A stretch of DNA of 64,000 nt from Roseateles koreensis (GCF_028595305.1 NZ_JAQQXS010000007.1:186001-250000), one strand, 5' to 3'; positions 17,765 through 32,281 are shown, numbered from the stretch's first letter. The notes: a model not told the origin generated them from the letters alone. Made by a program: numbers and translations.

Positions 17765-17787
17765 TCGACTCTGACCCTAATTATTTT
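17765..17787 (-). repeat. Right 23-bp inverted repeat of the RAYT element
   Basis: Exact reverse complement of 16973-16995. It stops 3 bases before a candidate -35 hexamer for gltB. Confidence 0.85.
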
Positions 17788-17790
17788 TAC

Positions 17791-17819
17791 TTGATCCAAT
17801 TGCTGCGGCGCAGTAATCT
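17791..17819 (+). promoter_or_regulatory. Candidate gltBD promoter next to the RAYT end
   Basis: TTGATC and TAATCT are separated by 17 bases, 31 bases before the gltB start codon. The -35 match is fair and the -10 match is weak; this is the only spacing-correct pair I found between the element and gltB. Confidence 0.3.
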
Positions 17820-17850
17820 CCGGGCGTCGTCGAATTTCCAGGAGTGCGCC

Positions 17851-22638
<4,788 letters not shown>

Positions 22639-22665
22639 TCACGAACACACAAGGAATAAAGCACC

Positions 22666-24141
22666 ATGGGAAAAGTCACTGGCTTCATGGAGTACGAGCG
22701 TCTGGACGAAGGCTATGAGCCGGTCAACGCCCGCGTCAAGAACTACAAGGAATTCGTCATCGGCCTGAACGCCGAGCAGGCGAAGCAACAGGGCGCTCGT
22801 TGCATGGACTGCGGCACGCCGTTCTGCAACAACGGCTGCCCGGTGAACAACGTCATTCCGGACTTCAACGACCTCGTGTACCGCGGTCGCAATGAAGACT
22901 GGGCCAATGCCATCACCATCCTGCACAGCACCAACAACTTCCCCGAGTTCACTGGCCGCATCTGCCCCGCACCCTGCGAGGCCGCCTGCACCTTGAACGT
23001 GAATGACGACGCCGTGGGCATCAAGTCCATCGAGCACGCCATCATCGACCGCGCCTGGGCGGAAGGCTGGGTCAAGCCCCAACTGCCCAAGCTCAAGACG
23101 GGCAAGACGGTGGCCGTGGTGGGCGCGGGCCCCGCAGGCTTGGCAGCTGCACAGCAGTTGGCGCGTGCCGGCCACAGCGTCACGGTGTTCGAGAAGAACG
23201 ACCGGGTCGGTGGCCTGCTGCGCTATGGCATTCCGGACTTCAAGATGGAGAAAAGCCACATCGACCGCCGCGTGGCGCAGATGGAGGCTGAAGGCGTGGT
23301 GTTCCGCACCGGCGTGATCGTCGGCGCGCTGCCCGAAGATAGCAAGATTACCAACTGGGCCAAAGAGAGCATCAGCCCTGACGAGTTGAAGGCGCAGTTC
23401 GACGCCGTGCTGCTCAGTGGTGGCAGCGAGACCTCGCGCGATCTGCCTGCGCCCGGCCGTGAGCTCAGCGGTATCCACTTCGCGATGGAATTTTTGCCGC
23501 AACAGAACAAGGTCAACGCTGGCGACAAGCTCAAGGGTCAAATCCGTGCTGACGGCAAGCATGTGATCGTCATCGGTGGCGGTGACACCGGCAGCGACTG
23601 TGTGGGCACCAGCAACCGCCACGGCGCCAAGAGCATCACCCAGTTCGAGGTGATGCCCCAGCCACCCGAGGTGGAAGACCGCCCCCTGACCTGGCCCTAC
23701 TGGCCGCTCAAGCTGCGCACATCCAGCAGCCACGAAGAGGGCTGCGAGCGCGAGTTTGCTATCTCCACCAAAGAATTTCTGGGTGAAAAGGGCAAGCTCA
23801 CCGGCGTGAAAACGGTGCGCGTCGAGTGGCAAGCCGGCAAGATGGTGGAGGTGCCGGGCTCCGAGCAAGTGCTCAAGGCCGATCTGGTTTTCCTGGCCAT
23901 GGGCTTTGTGTCGCCCGTTGCGACGGTGCTTGATGCTTTTGGCGTCAACAAAGACGCACGCGGCAATGCCAAGGCGAGCGTGGACTTGATCGGCGGCTAT
24001 CAAACCAATGTGCCCAAGGTGTTTGCCGCGGGCGACATGCGCCGGGGGCAGTCCTTGGTGGTGTGGGCAATCCGCGAAGGTCGCCAAGCCGCCCGTGCCG
24101 TGGATGAATTCCTGATGGGATCGAGCAACCTGCCGCGTTGA
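22666..24141 (+). CDS. gltD: Glutamate synthase (NADPH) small subunit GltD
   Basis: FAD-dependent subunit that passes electrons from NADPH through 4Fe-4S clusters to GltB. The 491-residue protein shows N-terminal cysteine clusters (CMDCGTPFC with CPVNN, and CPAPCEAAC), the FAD-binding [18 protein letters not shown], the NADPH-binding [13 protein letters not shown], and a C-terminal FAD contact [20 protein letters not shown]. An AAGGA sequence precedes ATG 22666. The operon ends with a strong hairpin terminator 20 bases after the stop. Confidence 0.96.
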   Translation: MGKVTGFMEYERLDEGYEPVNARVKNYKEFVIGLNAEQAKQQGARCMDCGTPFCNNGCPVNNVIPDFNDLVYRGRNEDWANAITILHSTNNFPEFTGRICPAPCEAACTLNVNDDAVGIKSIEHAIIDRAWAEGWVKPQLPKLKTGKTVAVVGAGPAGLAAAQQLARAGHSVTVFEKNDRVGGLLRYGIPDFKMEKSHIDRRVAQMEAEGVVFRTGVIVGALPEDSKITNWAKESISPDELKAQFDAVLLSGGSETSRDLPAPGRELSGIHFAMEFLPQQNKVNAGDKLKGQIRADGKHVIVIGGGDTGSDCVGTSNRHGAKSITQFEVMPQPPEVEDRPLTWPYWPLKLRTSSSHEEGCEREFAISTKEFLGEKGKLTGVKTVRVEWQAGKMVEVPGSEQVLKADLVFLAMGFVSPVATVLDAFGVNKDARGNAKASVDLIGGYQTNVPKVFAAGDMRRGQSLVVWAIREGRQAARAVDEFLMGSSNLPR

Positions 24142-24159
24142 CCCGGCTCCGCACCTTTG

Positions 24160-24185
24160 AAAAGCCACTCTTGAGTGGCTTTTTT
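24160..24185 (+). terminator. Rho-independent terminator of gltBD
   Basis: An 8-pair stem AGCCACTC/GAGTGGCT with a TT loop is followed by five T and preceded by A-rich bases that extend the stem. It is placed right after gltD. Confidence 0.9.
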
Positions 24186-24432
24186 CATGGCCTGAAGCCC
24201 GCGCAAGCCGGGCAATATGGCCGCTGCACGGTCGCGTGTGGCTGCCTTGGCGCGCGCGCTCAACCGTTCATCGCAAGTGTCGGCGCGTTTGTCGCCCGGA
24301 GGCTGCGAAATGAGCACTAGTGCACAACTCTTTCATGCAGCACTGCCGAAAATGGCACCAATCCGCCTCTTCAAGCGGTCGCAGGGATGGCGTCCCGGAC
24401 CGGTAAGAGGCGCAACTTCACAAGGTTTCGTC

Positions 24433-24870
24433 ATGCGCCCAGTCCAGTCTTCGTCCTCTGCCGCTGCTGCGGGCTTCACCTTGGTTGAATTGATGATCGT
24501 GGTGGCGATCGTTGGCATCTTGGGCGCCGTGGCGCTGCCGGCCTACAAGGACTACATTCGGCGCGGCCAGTTGCCTGAAGCCATGGCCACCATGGCAAAT
24601 GGCCGCATCCTGCAAGAGCAGTACTACCAGGACAACCGCACCTATGGCGCCGGCGGCAGCTGCGGGGCGAGCCTGCCCGCCAGCACCACGCATTTCACCT
24701 ACGCCTGCTCGGCAAATGGGCAGACTTACACCCTTACCGCCACAGGCTCCAGCGGCGCGGCGGTGGGCCATGTCTACACCTTGGATCAAAGCAATGCCCA
24801 GGCGACGACGCTGTTCAAGGGATCCGCTGTTACCAAAGCCTGCTGGCTGATCAAGGGGGACGAATGCTGA
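24433..24870 (+). CDS. pilE: Type IV pilin (PilE-like minor pilin)
   Basis: A pilin subunit processed by PilD. The prepilin leader is 13 residues plus the cleavage glycine, then [16 protein letters not shown] with Glu at mature position 5. The globular part has [15 protein letters not shown] and two cysteine pairs, the last at the C-terminus ([11 protein letters not shown]), as in PilE-like pilins that prime the fibre tip. ATG 24433 is chosen because it gives a normal leader length; the frame is open far upstream but without pilin features. The first gene of the minor pilin operon, it overlaps fimT by 7 bases. At 145 residues it could also be a ComP-like or major pilin; the operon position favours a minor one. 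Confidence 0.88.
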   Translation: MRPVQSSSSAAAAGFTLVELMIVVAIVGILGAVALPAYKDYIRRGQLPEAMATMANGRILQEQYYQDNRTYGAGGSCGASLPASTTHFTYACSANGQTYTLTATGSSGAAVGHVYTLDQSNAQATTLFKGSAVTKACWLIKGDEC

Positions 24871-25481
24871 ATGCAGCAACTCCTTTGCGGCAGCGCGGCG
24901 CGAGCTTGATCGAAATCGTCGTGGTGATGGCGATTCTGGCGGGCTTGCTGTCCGCCGTCATGCCTTCGGTCAGCGACTGGTTGCGTGGCTTGAAGGTGCG
25001 CACCGCGGCAGACTCCATGCGCAACGGCATGGAGATCGCGCGCATGGAAGCACTCAAGCGCAACACCACCGTCACCTTCTGGCTGGTGCAAGACGGCACG
25101 GCGCAGGTGCCAGGCAATGCCTGCGTGCTGTCATCGAGCTCAGCGGCCTGGGTGGTCAGTGTGGTCGACCCCACGGGCGCTTGTGGCGTGGCAGCTTCAT
25201 TGACGGAGACGCCGCAACTGGTTCAACACTCCACGGGCGGTGAAAACGCGCCGGGCCTATCAGTCAGCGCCATTTCTGCCGCCGGCAACGGCGCAACCCG
25301 CGTCAGTTTTGACGGTTTGGGACGGGTTGCGAACACCGCCGCTGGCATTCACCTGGTGGATGTCACGGCCGCGTCCGGCACGGCCCGCCAGTTGCGGGTC
25401 ATGGTGGACTCGGGCGGCGCGATCCGCATGTGCGACCGGGGTGTGACTGCTCCCGATCCGCGCGCCTGCCCAAGCACTTGA
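24864..25481 (+). CDS. fimT: Minor pilin FimT/GspH family
   Basis: A FimT/GspH-type pseudopilin, normally part of the tip-priming complex; FimT has been linked to DNA uptake in some bacteria. The leader ends in Gly12 and the mature part starts [19 protein letters not shown], with Ala at +1 where Phe or Met is usual and Glu at +5. The GspH core follows with [19 protein letters not shown]. The C-terminal end has a cysteine pair (MCDRGV and RACPST). At 205 residues it is normal. It overlaps the preceding pilin gene by 7 bases and is followed by pilV. Confidence 0.88.
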   Translation: MLNAATPLRQRGASLIEIVVVMAILAGLLSAVMPSVSDWLRGLKVRTAADSMRNGMEIARMEALKRNTTVTFWLVQDGTAQVPGNACVLSSSSAAWVVSVVDPTGACGVAASLTETPQLVQHSTGGENAPGLSVSAISAAGNGATRVSFDGLGRVANTAAGIHLVDVTAASGTARQLRVMVDSGGAIRMCDRGVTAPDPRACPST

Positions 25482-25492
25482 AGGAGTTGGTC

Positions 25493-25906
25493 ATGATCCC
25501 TCGTCATTCTTCTTCACGCGCCCAAGGCGGCGTCGTTTTGCTTGAAGCTTTGATCGCCATGCTGATCTTCGCGTTCGGGGTTTTGGGGCTGCTGGGGCTG
25601 CAAGCCTCGATGACGTCGGCGCAAACCACCTCCAAATTCCGTGCGGATGCGGCTGATCAGGCCTCGGACCTCTTTGCGCTGATCCAGACCGACAACTTCG
25701 CCAACCTGGCCTACTACAGCACCTCCGGTTGCGCGGGTTATGTGCGCTGTGCCGATTGGTTGCGCAAGGTGAAAGCGAGTTTGCCGGGCGCTGAATTCAC
25801 GCTGACGACGGACGCCGCTGCTGGCACCGTCAGCTTGAAGCTGACCTGGCAGCAAGGCTCCCAGGCAAGCAACAGTTACAGCACTTCTATGGTGTGGCAG
25901 CAATGA
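25493..25906 (+). CDS. pilV: Minor pilin PilV
   Basis: A PilV-type minor pilin, part of the tip complex that initiates pilus assembly. The prepilin motif is QGGVVLLEALIAMLIFAFGVLGLLGLQ, with cleavage after Gly13 and Glu at mature +5; the LIFAFGVLGLLGLQ stretch is typical for PilV. The body is short, with one cysteine pair (SGCAGYVRCADW). ATG 25493 has AAGGAG 6 bases upstream. The stop overlaps pilW in ATGA. Length is 137 residues. Confidence 0.9.
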   Translation: MIPRHSSSRAQGGVVLLEALIAMLIFAFGVLGLLGLQASMTSAQTTSKFRADAADQASDLFALIQTDNFANLAYYSTSGCAGYVRCADWLRKVKASLPGAEFTLTTDAAAGTVSLKLTWQQGSQASNSYSTSMVWQQ

Positions 25907-27060
25907 TCGCAACTTCGTTTCATGCGGGCGCTTCTCGTCGGCATTCAGCGGGCTTCACCTTGGTCGAGTTGATGGTGGGGGCTGCAGTCGGCCTGCTCGC
26001 CACGCTGGTCATCGCGCTGGTGATGTCCAAGGCCGAGGGGTTCAAGCGCAGTGCAGCTTCAGGCACTGACGCCCAGGTCAACGGTGGCATGGCGATATAC
26101 GCCCTGCAGCGTCAGCTCAAAATGGCCGGCTATGGCCTGATCACCGCCAGCGCCGCCCAGGGCTGCACCTTGTCGGCAAAGCAGGGCATGGGCACCTTGC
26201 CCACCACCTTGGCACCGGTCTTGATCACGGCGGGCGCCAACGGGGCCTCCGATCAGATCCGGGTTTTGGGGAGTTCCAAAACCAGCTATTCCTTGCCGAC
26301 CAAGGTCATCGCGCCGTATTACGACCCCCACGACACGACGGGCAAGGCCCTGCGCTTTGCCGTGGCCACAGCCCTGGGGGCCAATGGCGGGGATTTGATG
26401 GCGGTCATCTACGGGGCCGACAAGCCCTGCCAAATTTTTCAAGTCAGTGCGGACCCCAGCATCATTCGTCAAATTGACCGGGTTGACGACGGCAAATGGA
26501 ATCAGCCGGGCTTCCCGGACACGGCAACAACGCCGTTGTCCAGTTCATTCACGCCTTTTTTGGTCAATCTGGGCGCCTTGAGTGACGTCACCTATTCGAT
26601 CAGCGCAGATTTTCGTCTGCAGCAAAGCACGGTGGACTACACCACCTTGCTGACCAGCAGTCAGGATGTTCAATCCAATATCGTGGTGTTGAAGGCCCTT
26701 TACGGCAAGGACACCGACATGAATGCCACGGTGGACACCTACGACAACGTCGGGCCCAAGAACAACGCCGAATGGATGCAGGTCAAGGCGCTGCGGGTGG
26801 CTGTGTTGGCGCGCAGCGCGCAGTACGAGAAGGACGAGGTCACCACCACGCTGCCGCAGTGGGACGTGGGCTCGGTGGGCACCATTCCGGACGCCTCGAC
26901 CTGCGGTACCAGCAAGTGCATTACTTTGCACGCCGATCTTGTGTCGTCGGACTGGAAGCACTACCGCTACAAGGTCTTCGACACCCTGGTGCCGCTGCGC
27001 AATCAAGTCTGGTCTGACTTTGTGACAACGCCTGGGGCGGCCACCAGTTCGGGGCAATGA
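25903..27060 (+). CDS. pilW: Minor pilin PilW
   Basis: A PilW-type minor pilin of 385 residues. The leader is 17 residues ending in Gly, then FTLVELMVGAAVGLLATLV with Glu at +5. The large globular C-terminal domain, with one visible cysteine pair (TCGTSKC), fits PilW proteins that pair with PilX and PilY1 at the pilus tip. ATG 25903 is coupled to the pilV stop; a GTG at 25894 is also in frame but less likely. The stop overlaps pilX. Confidence 0.9.
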   Translation: MIATSFHAGASRRHSAGFTLVELMVGAAVGLLATLVIALVMSKAEGFKRSAASGTDAQVNGGMAIYALQRQLKMAGYGLITASAAQGCTLSAKQGMGTLPTTLAPVLITAGANGASDQIRVLGSSKTSYSLPTKVIAPYYDPHDTTGKALRFAVATALGANGGDLMAVIYGADKPCQIFQVSADPSIIRQIDRVDDGKWNQPGFPDTATTPLSSSFTPFLVNLGALSDVTYSISADFRLQQSTVDYTTLLTSSQDVQSNIVVLKALYGKDTDMNATVDTYDNVGPKNNAEWMQVKALRVAVLARSAQYEKDEVTTTLPQWDVGSVGTIPDASTCGTSKCITLHADLVSSDWKHYRYKVFDTLVPLRNQVWSDFVTTPGAATSSGQ

Positions 27061-27749
27061 TGAATACATATCCTCATTTGGCACGGGTGCTGCGGGCATC
27101 CCCCTTGCAGCGCGCACAGCGCGGCGTGTCCTTGATCTTCGCCTTGATGGCTTTGGTGGTCTTGACCCTGGGCTCCGTGGCCCTGTTGCGTGCGGTGGAT
27201 ACCGGCATGCTGGTGTTGGGCAATCTGGGCTTCAAGCAAGATGCCTTGGCAGCAGGCTCGGTGGGCACGGAGACGGCTGTTGCCTGGTTGCAGGCCAATG
27301 CGGGTACCACCTTAGATTCGACACATGCCGACAAAGGTTATTCAGAAATCGCCTATTCGACTTTGGACCCCACCGGGCGGGGTATTGCGGCCGGTGTGGT
27401 CAATCCGGTGCTGGTCGACTGGGACGGCAACAGTTGCAAGGTGGCCGGCGTGAAGGGGACGCCGGTTTGTGTCAAAGCGTCGCCGGCCATTGTGGCGGCG
27501 GGTGGCAACAGCGTGAACTTTGTCATCACCCGCTTGTGCGCGAAAAATGGGCCGCCAGACAGTACCAACGATTGTGCGGCACCCATCTCCACCACCACCA
27601 CCACCAGCGTCAACAAGGGCGGGTTTGGCTATGCCAGCGCGCGTCCGCTCGGCGGGGCGTCCAGTTTGGGCACCTACTACCGCATCGTCACCCGTACTGC
27701 GGGTGTGCGGGGGACGGTGAGTTACACCGAAACCCTGGTTCATTTCTGA
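27057..27749 (+). CDS. pilX: Minor pilin PilX
   Basis: A PilX/GspK-like minor pilin of 230 residues. The N-terminus reads QRGVSLIFALMALVVLTLGSVALLRA; cleavage after Gly23 leaves Phe, not Glu, at mature +5, as is normal for PilX. A pentathreonine tract (STTTTTSVNKG), coded by ACC repeats at 27591-27605, lies in the globular part. It is coupled to pilW by a 4-base overlap and followed by pilY1 after 26 bases. Confidence 0.87.
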   Translation: MMNTYPHLARVLRASPLQRAQRGVSLIFALMALVVLTLGSVALLRAVDTGMLVLGNLGFKQDALAAGSVGTETAVAWLQANAGTTLDSTHADKGYSEIAYSTLDPTGRGIAAGVVNPVLVDWDGNSCKVAGVKGTPVCVKASPAIVAAGGNSVNFVITRLCAKNGPPDSTNDCAAPISTTTTTSVNKGGFGYASARPLGGASSLGTYYRIVTRTAGVRGTVSYTETLVHF

Positions 27750-27775
27750 CCTGATCCGTGATCCGCGAGGCCATC

Positions 27776-30700
27776 ATGAAGAACTCCCGCTTGTACCCGC
27801 TCGCCGCCCTGTTGGGCTTGTGCCTGGGCCTGGTGGCCGCCGAGCCTGCGCTCGCCGCAACCGACATCGCCACCGCGCCCTTGTTCACGACCACCACCAC
27901 CAACGTCAAGCCGAACTTGATGTATTTGATGGATGACTCCGGCAGTATGGCCTGGGACTTCATGCCCGATGACGCCAGCTTTGGCACGGGCGATTTCAAT
28001 TCTGTCTACGGGCGCCGTGCCGCGCAATGCAATGGCGTGGCCTTTAACTCAGACAGTGCCAAATATCCCTACACCCTGCCTGTCGATGCCTCGGGCAACA
28101 GTCTGGCCAATGCCAGTACGGCCTTTCTCGGCGGCACGGCCACCAGTTCAGGCAGCCCCAACTATTTGACCAGCGGCAGTTTGAACAATCTGGCGGGCAG
28201 TTATCGCGCCACCAGTCTTTCATCCAATGCAGTGGTCAGCAGTGGCTCCGTGACCGCCACGATGTCGAGCAGCACCTACACCTACACCGCCGGCATGGTG
28301 GTGACCCTGTACGGCAACAGCAGCAGCACCTACATGATTGGCAAGGTGACCAGCTGGAATTCATCCACCAAGGCTTTGGTCATCAATGTGGCGATGTCGG
28401 TGGGCTCGGGCAGCTTGAGTGCCTACTACTACGTCGGCCTGGGATCACCCATCGACAATGTGTACTACACCTACAGTGGTACCCAGACGGCCCTCAATTA
28501 CCTGTACCCCAACAATGCGCTGAACACCTCGACCACCTTTTACAAGGAGTGCAACAGCGCCATCGGCAGCAGCCCCGGGGCAGCAGTATTCACTGCGAAT
28601 ATCGTCACGCCAGGCTCTGACATTGCGCAGCGCTATGCCAATTGGTACTACTACTACAGCATTCGCATCAGTATGCTGAAGACCAGCATGTCGCTGGCGT
28701 TCTCAAAGATCGACAACAACTTCCGCGTTGGCTTCAGCACCATCAATGAAACCACGGCGCTGCCGACCCTGGGCCTCGCTGACTTTGATGCCACGCAGAA
28801 GACCACCTTCTACTCCAAAGTCAACGCCATCGTGCCCAATCACAGCACCCCCCTGCGGGCGGGCTTGGCGAAGATGGGGCGCTACTACGCTAAAAAGCTG
28901 ACGGGGCAAACCGTCGACCCGGTGCAGTACTCCTGCCAAAAGAATTTCACCATTCTGTCGACCGACGGCTACTGGAACGGCTCTACCGGCGAGGACGTGG
29001 CCCTGGACGGCACCAGCACCGTGGGTCAGCAGGACGCAGGCACCACATTGCGGCCGATGTATGACGGCGGGGTGACGACGGCCACGACCACCAAAACCTG
29101 GAAGATTTCCGCCACAGGGACGCGCACGATTGCGACGACAGGCAATTCGGTCAGCACCACCAGCAGTTCGGTCACCACCACCACCACCACGCCGCACACG
29201 ACCAAGACCTACAGCCTGACAACGCCAGCCGCTCAAACCCATTACAACATCACTGGTTTGTCGCGGTGCAGCTCGGGTAGCCCCTGCCCGATCACAGTCA
29301 CAACCAGTACAGCGACGGGCTATACAGTCGGCACACCGATCACGGTCAGTGTCGGCGACGCAAACTATGACGGGAATTGGACCGTTGCAAGCATCAGCGG
29401 CACGACATTGACGTTCAATATGTCCAGTCGCCCTAGCAGGCCGACGAGTACGACGGGTACGGTGAGCAAGGCCGTGGGCGGTTCAGGGTGCCCGGTGGGT
29501 CAGGGCTACCTGATCACCGCCACGGCCACATACAACAGTTTTGCCACCAGTCTCAAAACGACAACGCTGACCACCACGACACCAGCGACCTCAACGTCGA
29601 TTTATAACTTGACGCAAACGACACCGATGACGGAAGTCATTACGGTGGTCAACGGCGTGCAGAGTTCTGACGTCACTACGGCCGGCACCGTTGCCAAGAC
29701 CCAAGGCAGCCTGGTCAGCGGCCCGACGATCGTGTTGGGTGCACCGGGGCAACCGCAATCCAGCGTCACCACCACCCCGGGGACATTGCCTTCTTCCAGC
29801 CCGGTTGCAGCCACGGGCAGCCCGAGCACAGGCAATACTTGCACCGCGTCACCGCCCACCAATACCGACACGACCAGCTCCCCCAGCAACTCAACGGGCG
29901 CGACCGTGGTGGGCACACCTACCGGGCCAACTTTTGTTGCCGGCAATGGCACACCCCTGACCACCGACAGCCTGGGTGCCGGCGTGACGGGCCCAGTCAC
30001 CACGACCACCAGTTCATCCAACAGCGGAGGCAGCAGCGACAGCCTGGCAGACGTGGCCATGTACTACTACATGACCGATTTGCGCGATACCGGCTTGAGC
30101 AATTGCACCGGTGCGCTGGGTACCTCGGTGTGCGACAACAACGTTCCTGCCAATGGTTTGGACAGTGCTCAGTGGCAACACATGACCACCTTCACCATGA
30201 GCCTGGGCGTGAACGGTACCTTTCAGTACGACCCCAATTACGAGACCCAGGCCAGCGGCGATTTCTACAACATCGTATCGGGTAGAGCAAACTGGCCGGT
30301 CCCAGACATCGATGCGGGCGCGGTCAATATCGATGACTTGTGGCATGCCGCCGTCAATGGGCGGGGGCATTACTTCAGCGCCAAAGATCCTGCAACCTTG
30401 TCTTCAAGCCTTCTGTCGGCCTTGAATACCATCAAGGCGGTGACGGGGACTTCTTCCGCTGCGGCGACCAGCACCTTGCAGCCGGTGACAGGCAACAACG
30501 GGGTGTACATCGCCCAATTCACCTCATCGCAGTGGACGGGTGATTTGCGAGCCTACACCATTGATCCGGACTCCGGGGCTATTGTCACGAAACTGGCTGA
30601 CGGCACTGATACAGCAGTCTGGTCCGCTGCGTCTTTGCTTTCCCCCACCACCACGCGCAATATTTATTACTTCAAATCAGGCTCCGGCAATGCCGGTACC

Positions 30701-32281
30701 CTGCGCAGTTTTACTTACGACAATTTGAAGACGGACAGTCTTAATGGACTCTTCGACAACGCTTGCAGCAAAACCCCTGCGCTCACGCAATGCGGCGGGT
30801 TGACGGGCACGAACGCAGACCCTGTCAATTCAGGCAGCAATATGGTGAGCTTCCTCTCTGGTCAAGCCCAGTCGCAGTACCGCACCCGTACCCAAGTGCT
30901 GGGCGACATCGTCAACTCCTCGCCGGTCTATGTGGGCGCGCCGGGGTTGTCGTATTCTGAAAACGCCTATGCCACCTTCCAGACGGCGCAGGCCAGTCGC
31001 GCTGCGACCCTGTATGTCGGGGCGAATGACGGCATGTTGCATGCCTTTGACGCCAAGACAGGGGTAGAGCGTTGGGCCTACATTCCCGGCATCGTGATGC
31101 CCAAGCTCTATCAACTGGCCGACCAGTACTATCAATCTCTGCACCAATACTATGTGGACGCGACGCCGGTGGTGGGCGATGTCTATATTGGCGGCGCCTG
31201 GAAGACGATTCTGGTGGGCGGGCTGAATGCTGGCGGCGCAGGGTACTACGCCCTCGATATCACCAATCCCAACGCGCCCGTTGCCTTGTGGGAGTTTAAG
31301 GACTCGAAGTTGGGCCTGAGCTTTGGCAACCCGGTCATCACCAAACGCAAGAATGGCGCCTGGGTGGTGGCCTTCACCTCGGGCTACAACAATGCCGACG
31401 GTGGTGGCCATCTCTTCATGGTGGACGCCGGCACGGGTGCACTGCTACAGACAATCGATACTGGCGCGGGCTCTGCGGCCAGCCCTAGTGGGCTGAACAA
31501 ACTCAACGCCTGGGTGGACTCCGACATTGAAAACCTGGCCACCCGTTTCTACGCTGGTGACTTGCTGGGCAATATCTGGCGCTTTGACACTGACGGATTG
31601 CTCGAACCTAAAAACAAAGCATTCAACGTGGCTCAATTGTTGGTGGCCGGTGTGCCCCAGCCCATCACCACGCAACCCCAGTTGGGTTTGGTGACCTATA
31701 AAGGCAGCGACTTTGTGGTGGCGTATGTGGGCACCGGCGAGTACCTGGGCAAGACCGATGTCAGCAACACCGCGCAGCAAAGCATCTATGCCGTCAAGGA
31801 TGCTTTGGGCACGGTCAGCCTGGGCGATGTGCGAGCCAGTGGCACTTTGGTGAAACAAACTCTGGTGACCAATGGCAGTCTGCGTACGGTGGACAACGCC
31901 AATCCGGTGGACTGGACCGTGAAGAACGGCTGGTACGTTGACTTGCCCAGTGCAGGCGAGCGAGTCAACATCGACATGCAACTGGCCTTCAATATCTTGA
32001 CGGCGGCCGGCAACATCCCAGGCACCACGGCCACCGATTGCACCAAGGCAGGTGACGGCACTTCATGGTTGTATCAACTGGACATTCTGACGGGCAAAGC
32101 CACGGCGCAATCACTCACCTCCACGGTAGCGGGCCTGGCCGCAGTGATGCTGAACACCCGGGTGCCGGTGACCATCGTTACGAAGACTGATGTGTCGCCG
32201 CCCTTGCCGGTGGTGGGCTCCGCCTCGGGTTTGACGCAGGGCCCTCCGCGCCGCAGTTCATGGCGTGAGTTGATCGACTGA
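27776..32281 (+). CDS. pilY1: PilY1-type pilus tip / adhesin protein
   Basis: A 1501-residue secreted protein of the PilY1 family, which sits at the pilus tip with minor pilins, controls retraction and mediates adhesion. A signal peptide ends at about residue 27 (PALA). A von Willebrand A-like region follows with the metal-site motif DDSGS at residues 53-57, TDGYWNG near 400, and then SLADVAMYYYMTDLR near 760. Between these lies a Thr/Ser-rich segment of about 320 residues. The C-terminal half is the seven-bladed PilY1 propeller (YVGANDGMLHAFDAKTG, GGLNAGGAGYYALDITNP). ATG 27776 has GCGAGG upstream; a GTG 18 bases earlier is the alternative. Confidence 0.93.
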   Translation: MKNSRLYPLAALLGLCLGLVAAEPALAATDIATAPLFTTTTTNVKPNLMYLMDDSGSMAWDFMPDDASFGTGDFNSVYGRRAAQCNGVAFNSDSAKYPYTLPVDASGNSLANASTAFLGGTATSSGSPNYLTSGSLNNLAGSYRATSLSSNAVVSSGSVTATMSSSTYTYTAGMVVTLYGNSSSTYMIGKVTSWNSSTKALVINVAMSVGSGSLSAYYYVGLGSPIDNVYYTYSGTQTALNYLYPNNALNTSTTFYKECNSAIGSSPGAAVFTANIVTPGSDIAQRYANWYYYYSIRISMLKTSMSLAFSKIDNNFRVGFSTINETTALPTLGLADFDATQKTTFYSKVNAIVPNHSTPLRAGLAKMGRYYAKKLTGQTVDPVQYSCQKNFTILSTDGYWNGSTGEDVALDGTSTVGQQDAGTTLRPMYDGGVTTATTTKTWKISATGTRTIATTGNSVSTTSSSVTTTTTTPHTTKTYSLTTPAAQTHYNITGLSRCSSGSPCPITVTTSTATGYTVGTPITVSVGDANYDGNWTVASISGTTLTFNMSSRPSRPTSTTGTVSKAVGGSGCPVGQGYLITATATYNSFATSLKTTTLTTTTPATSTSIYNLTQTTPMTEVITVVNGVQSSDVTTAGTVAKTQGSLVSGPTIVLGAPGQPQSSVTTTPGTLPSSSPVAATGSPSTGNTCTASPPTNTDTTSSPSNSTGATVVGTPTGPTFVAGNGTPLTTDSLGAGVTGPVTTTTSSSNSGGSSDSLADVAMYYYMTDLRDTGLSNCTGALGTSVCDNNVPANGLDSAQWQHMTTFTMSLGVNGTFQYDPNYETQASGDFYNIVSGRANWPVPDIDAGAVNIDDLWHAAVNGRGHYFSAKDPATLSSSLLSALNTIKAVTGTSSAAATSTLQPVTGNNGVYIAQFTSSQWTGDLRAYTIDPDSGAIVTKLADGTDTAVWSAASLLSPTTTRNIYYFKSGSGNAGTLRSFTYDNLKTDSLNGLFDNACSKTPALTQCGGLTGTNADPVNSGSNMVSFLSGQAQSQYRTRTQVLGDIVNSSPVYVGAPGLSYSENAYATFQTAQASRAATLYVGANDGMLHAFDAKTGVERWAYIPGIVMPKLYQLADQYYQSLHQYYVDATPVVGDVYIGGAWKTILVGGLNAGGAGYYALDITNPNAPVALWEFKDSKLGLSFGNPVITKRKNGAWVVAFTSGYNNADGGGHLFMVDAGTGALLQTIDTGAGSAASPSGLNKLNAWVDSDIENLATRFYAGDLLGNIWRFDTDGLLEPKNKAFNVAQLLVAGVPQPITTQPQLGLVTYKGSDFVVAYVGTGEYLGKTDVSNTAQQSIYAVKDALGTVSLGDVRASGTLVKQTLVTNGSLRTVDNANPVDWTVKNGWYVDLPSAGERVNIDMQLAFNILTAAGNIPGTTATDCTKAGDGTSWLYQLDILTGKATAQSLTSTVAGLAAVMLNTRVPVTIVTKTDVSPPLPVVGSASGLTQGPPRRSSWRELID
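29173..29190 (+). repeat. CAC trinucleotide run in pilY1
   Basis: Six CAC units encode a run of threonines inside the Thr-rich insertion. Being a multiple of three, length changes would alter tract length without a frameshift. Confidence 0.7.

Larger units (their letters stand above)
16973..17787 (+). mobile_element. RAYT-type (REP-associated) transposase element with 23-bp inverted ends
   Basis: An 815-base unit made of one Y1-type transposase gene flanked by a perfect 23-base inverted repeat (16973-16995 and 17765-17787). A further copy of the core motif, in the same orientation as the right end, spans the transposase stop codon (17715-17728). No target-site duplication is evident, as expected for single-strand Y1 chemistry. 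The element fills the gap between dgt and gltB without breaking either gene. Confidence 0.75.

Noticed and set aside
22639-24168. Minus-strand open frame of 509 codons opposite gltD
   Set aside because: No recognisable domain; gltD is certain and its terminator lies at the presumed start of this frame.
24351-24367. Possible sigma-54 promoter (TGGCAC) upstream of the pilin operon
   Set aside because: The -24 part fits but the -12 element should read TTGC at fixed spacing and instead reads CGCC one base off; not supported.
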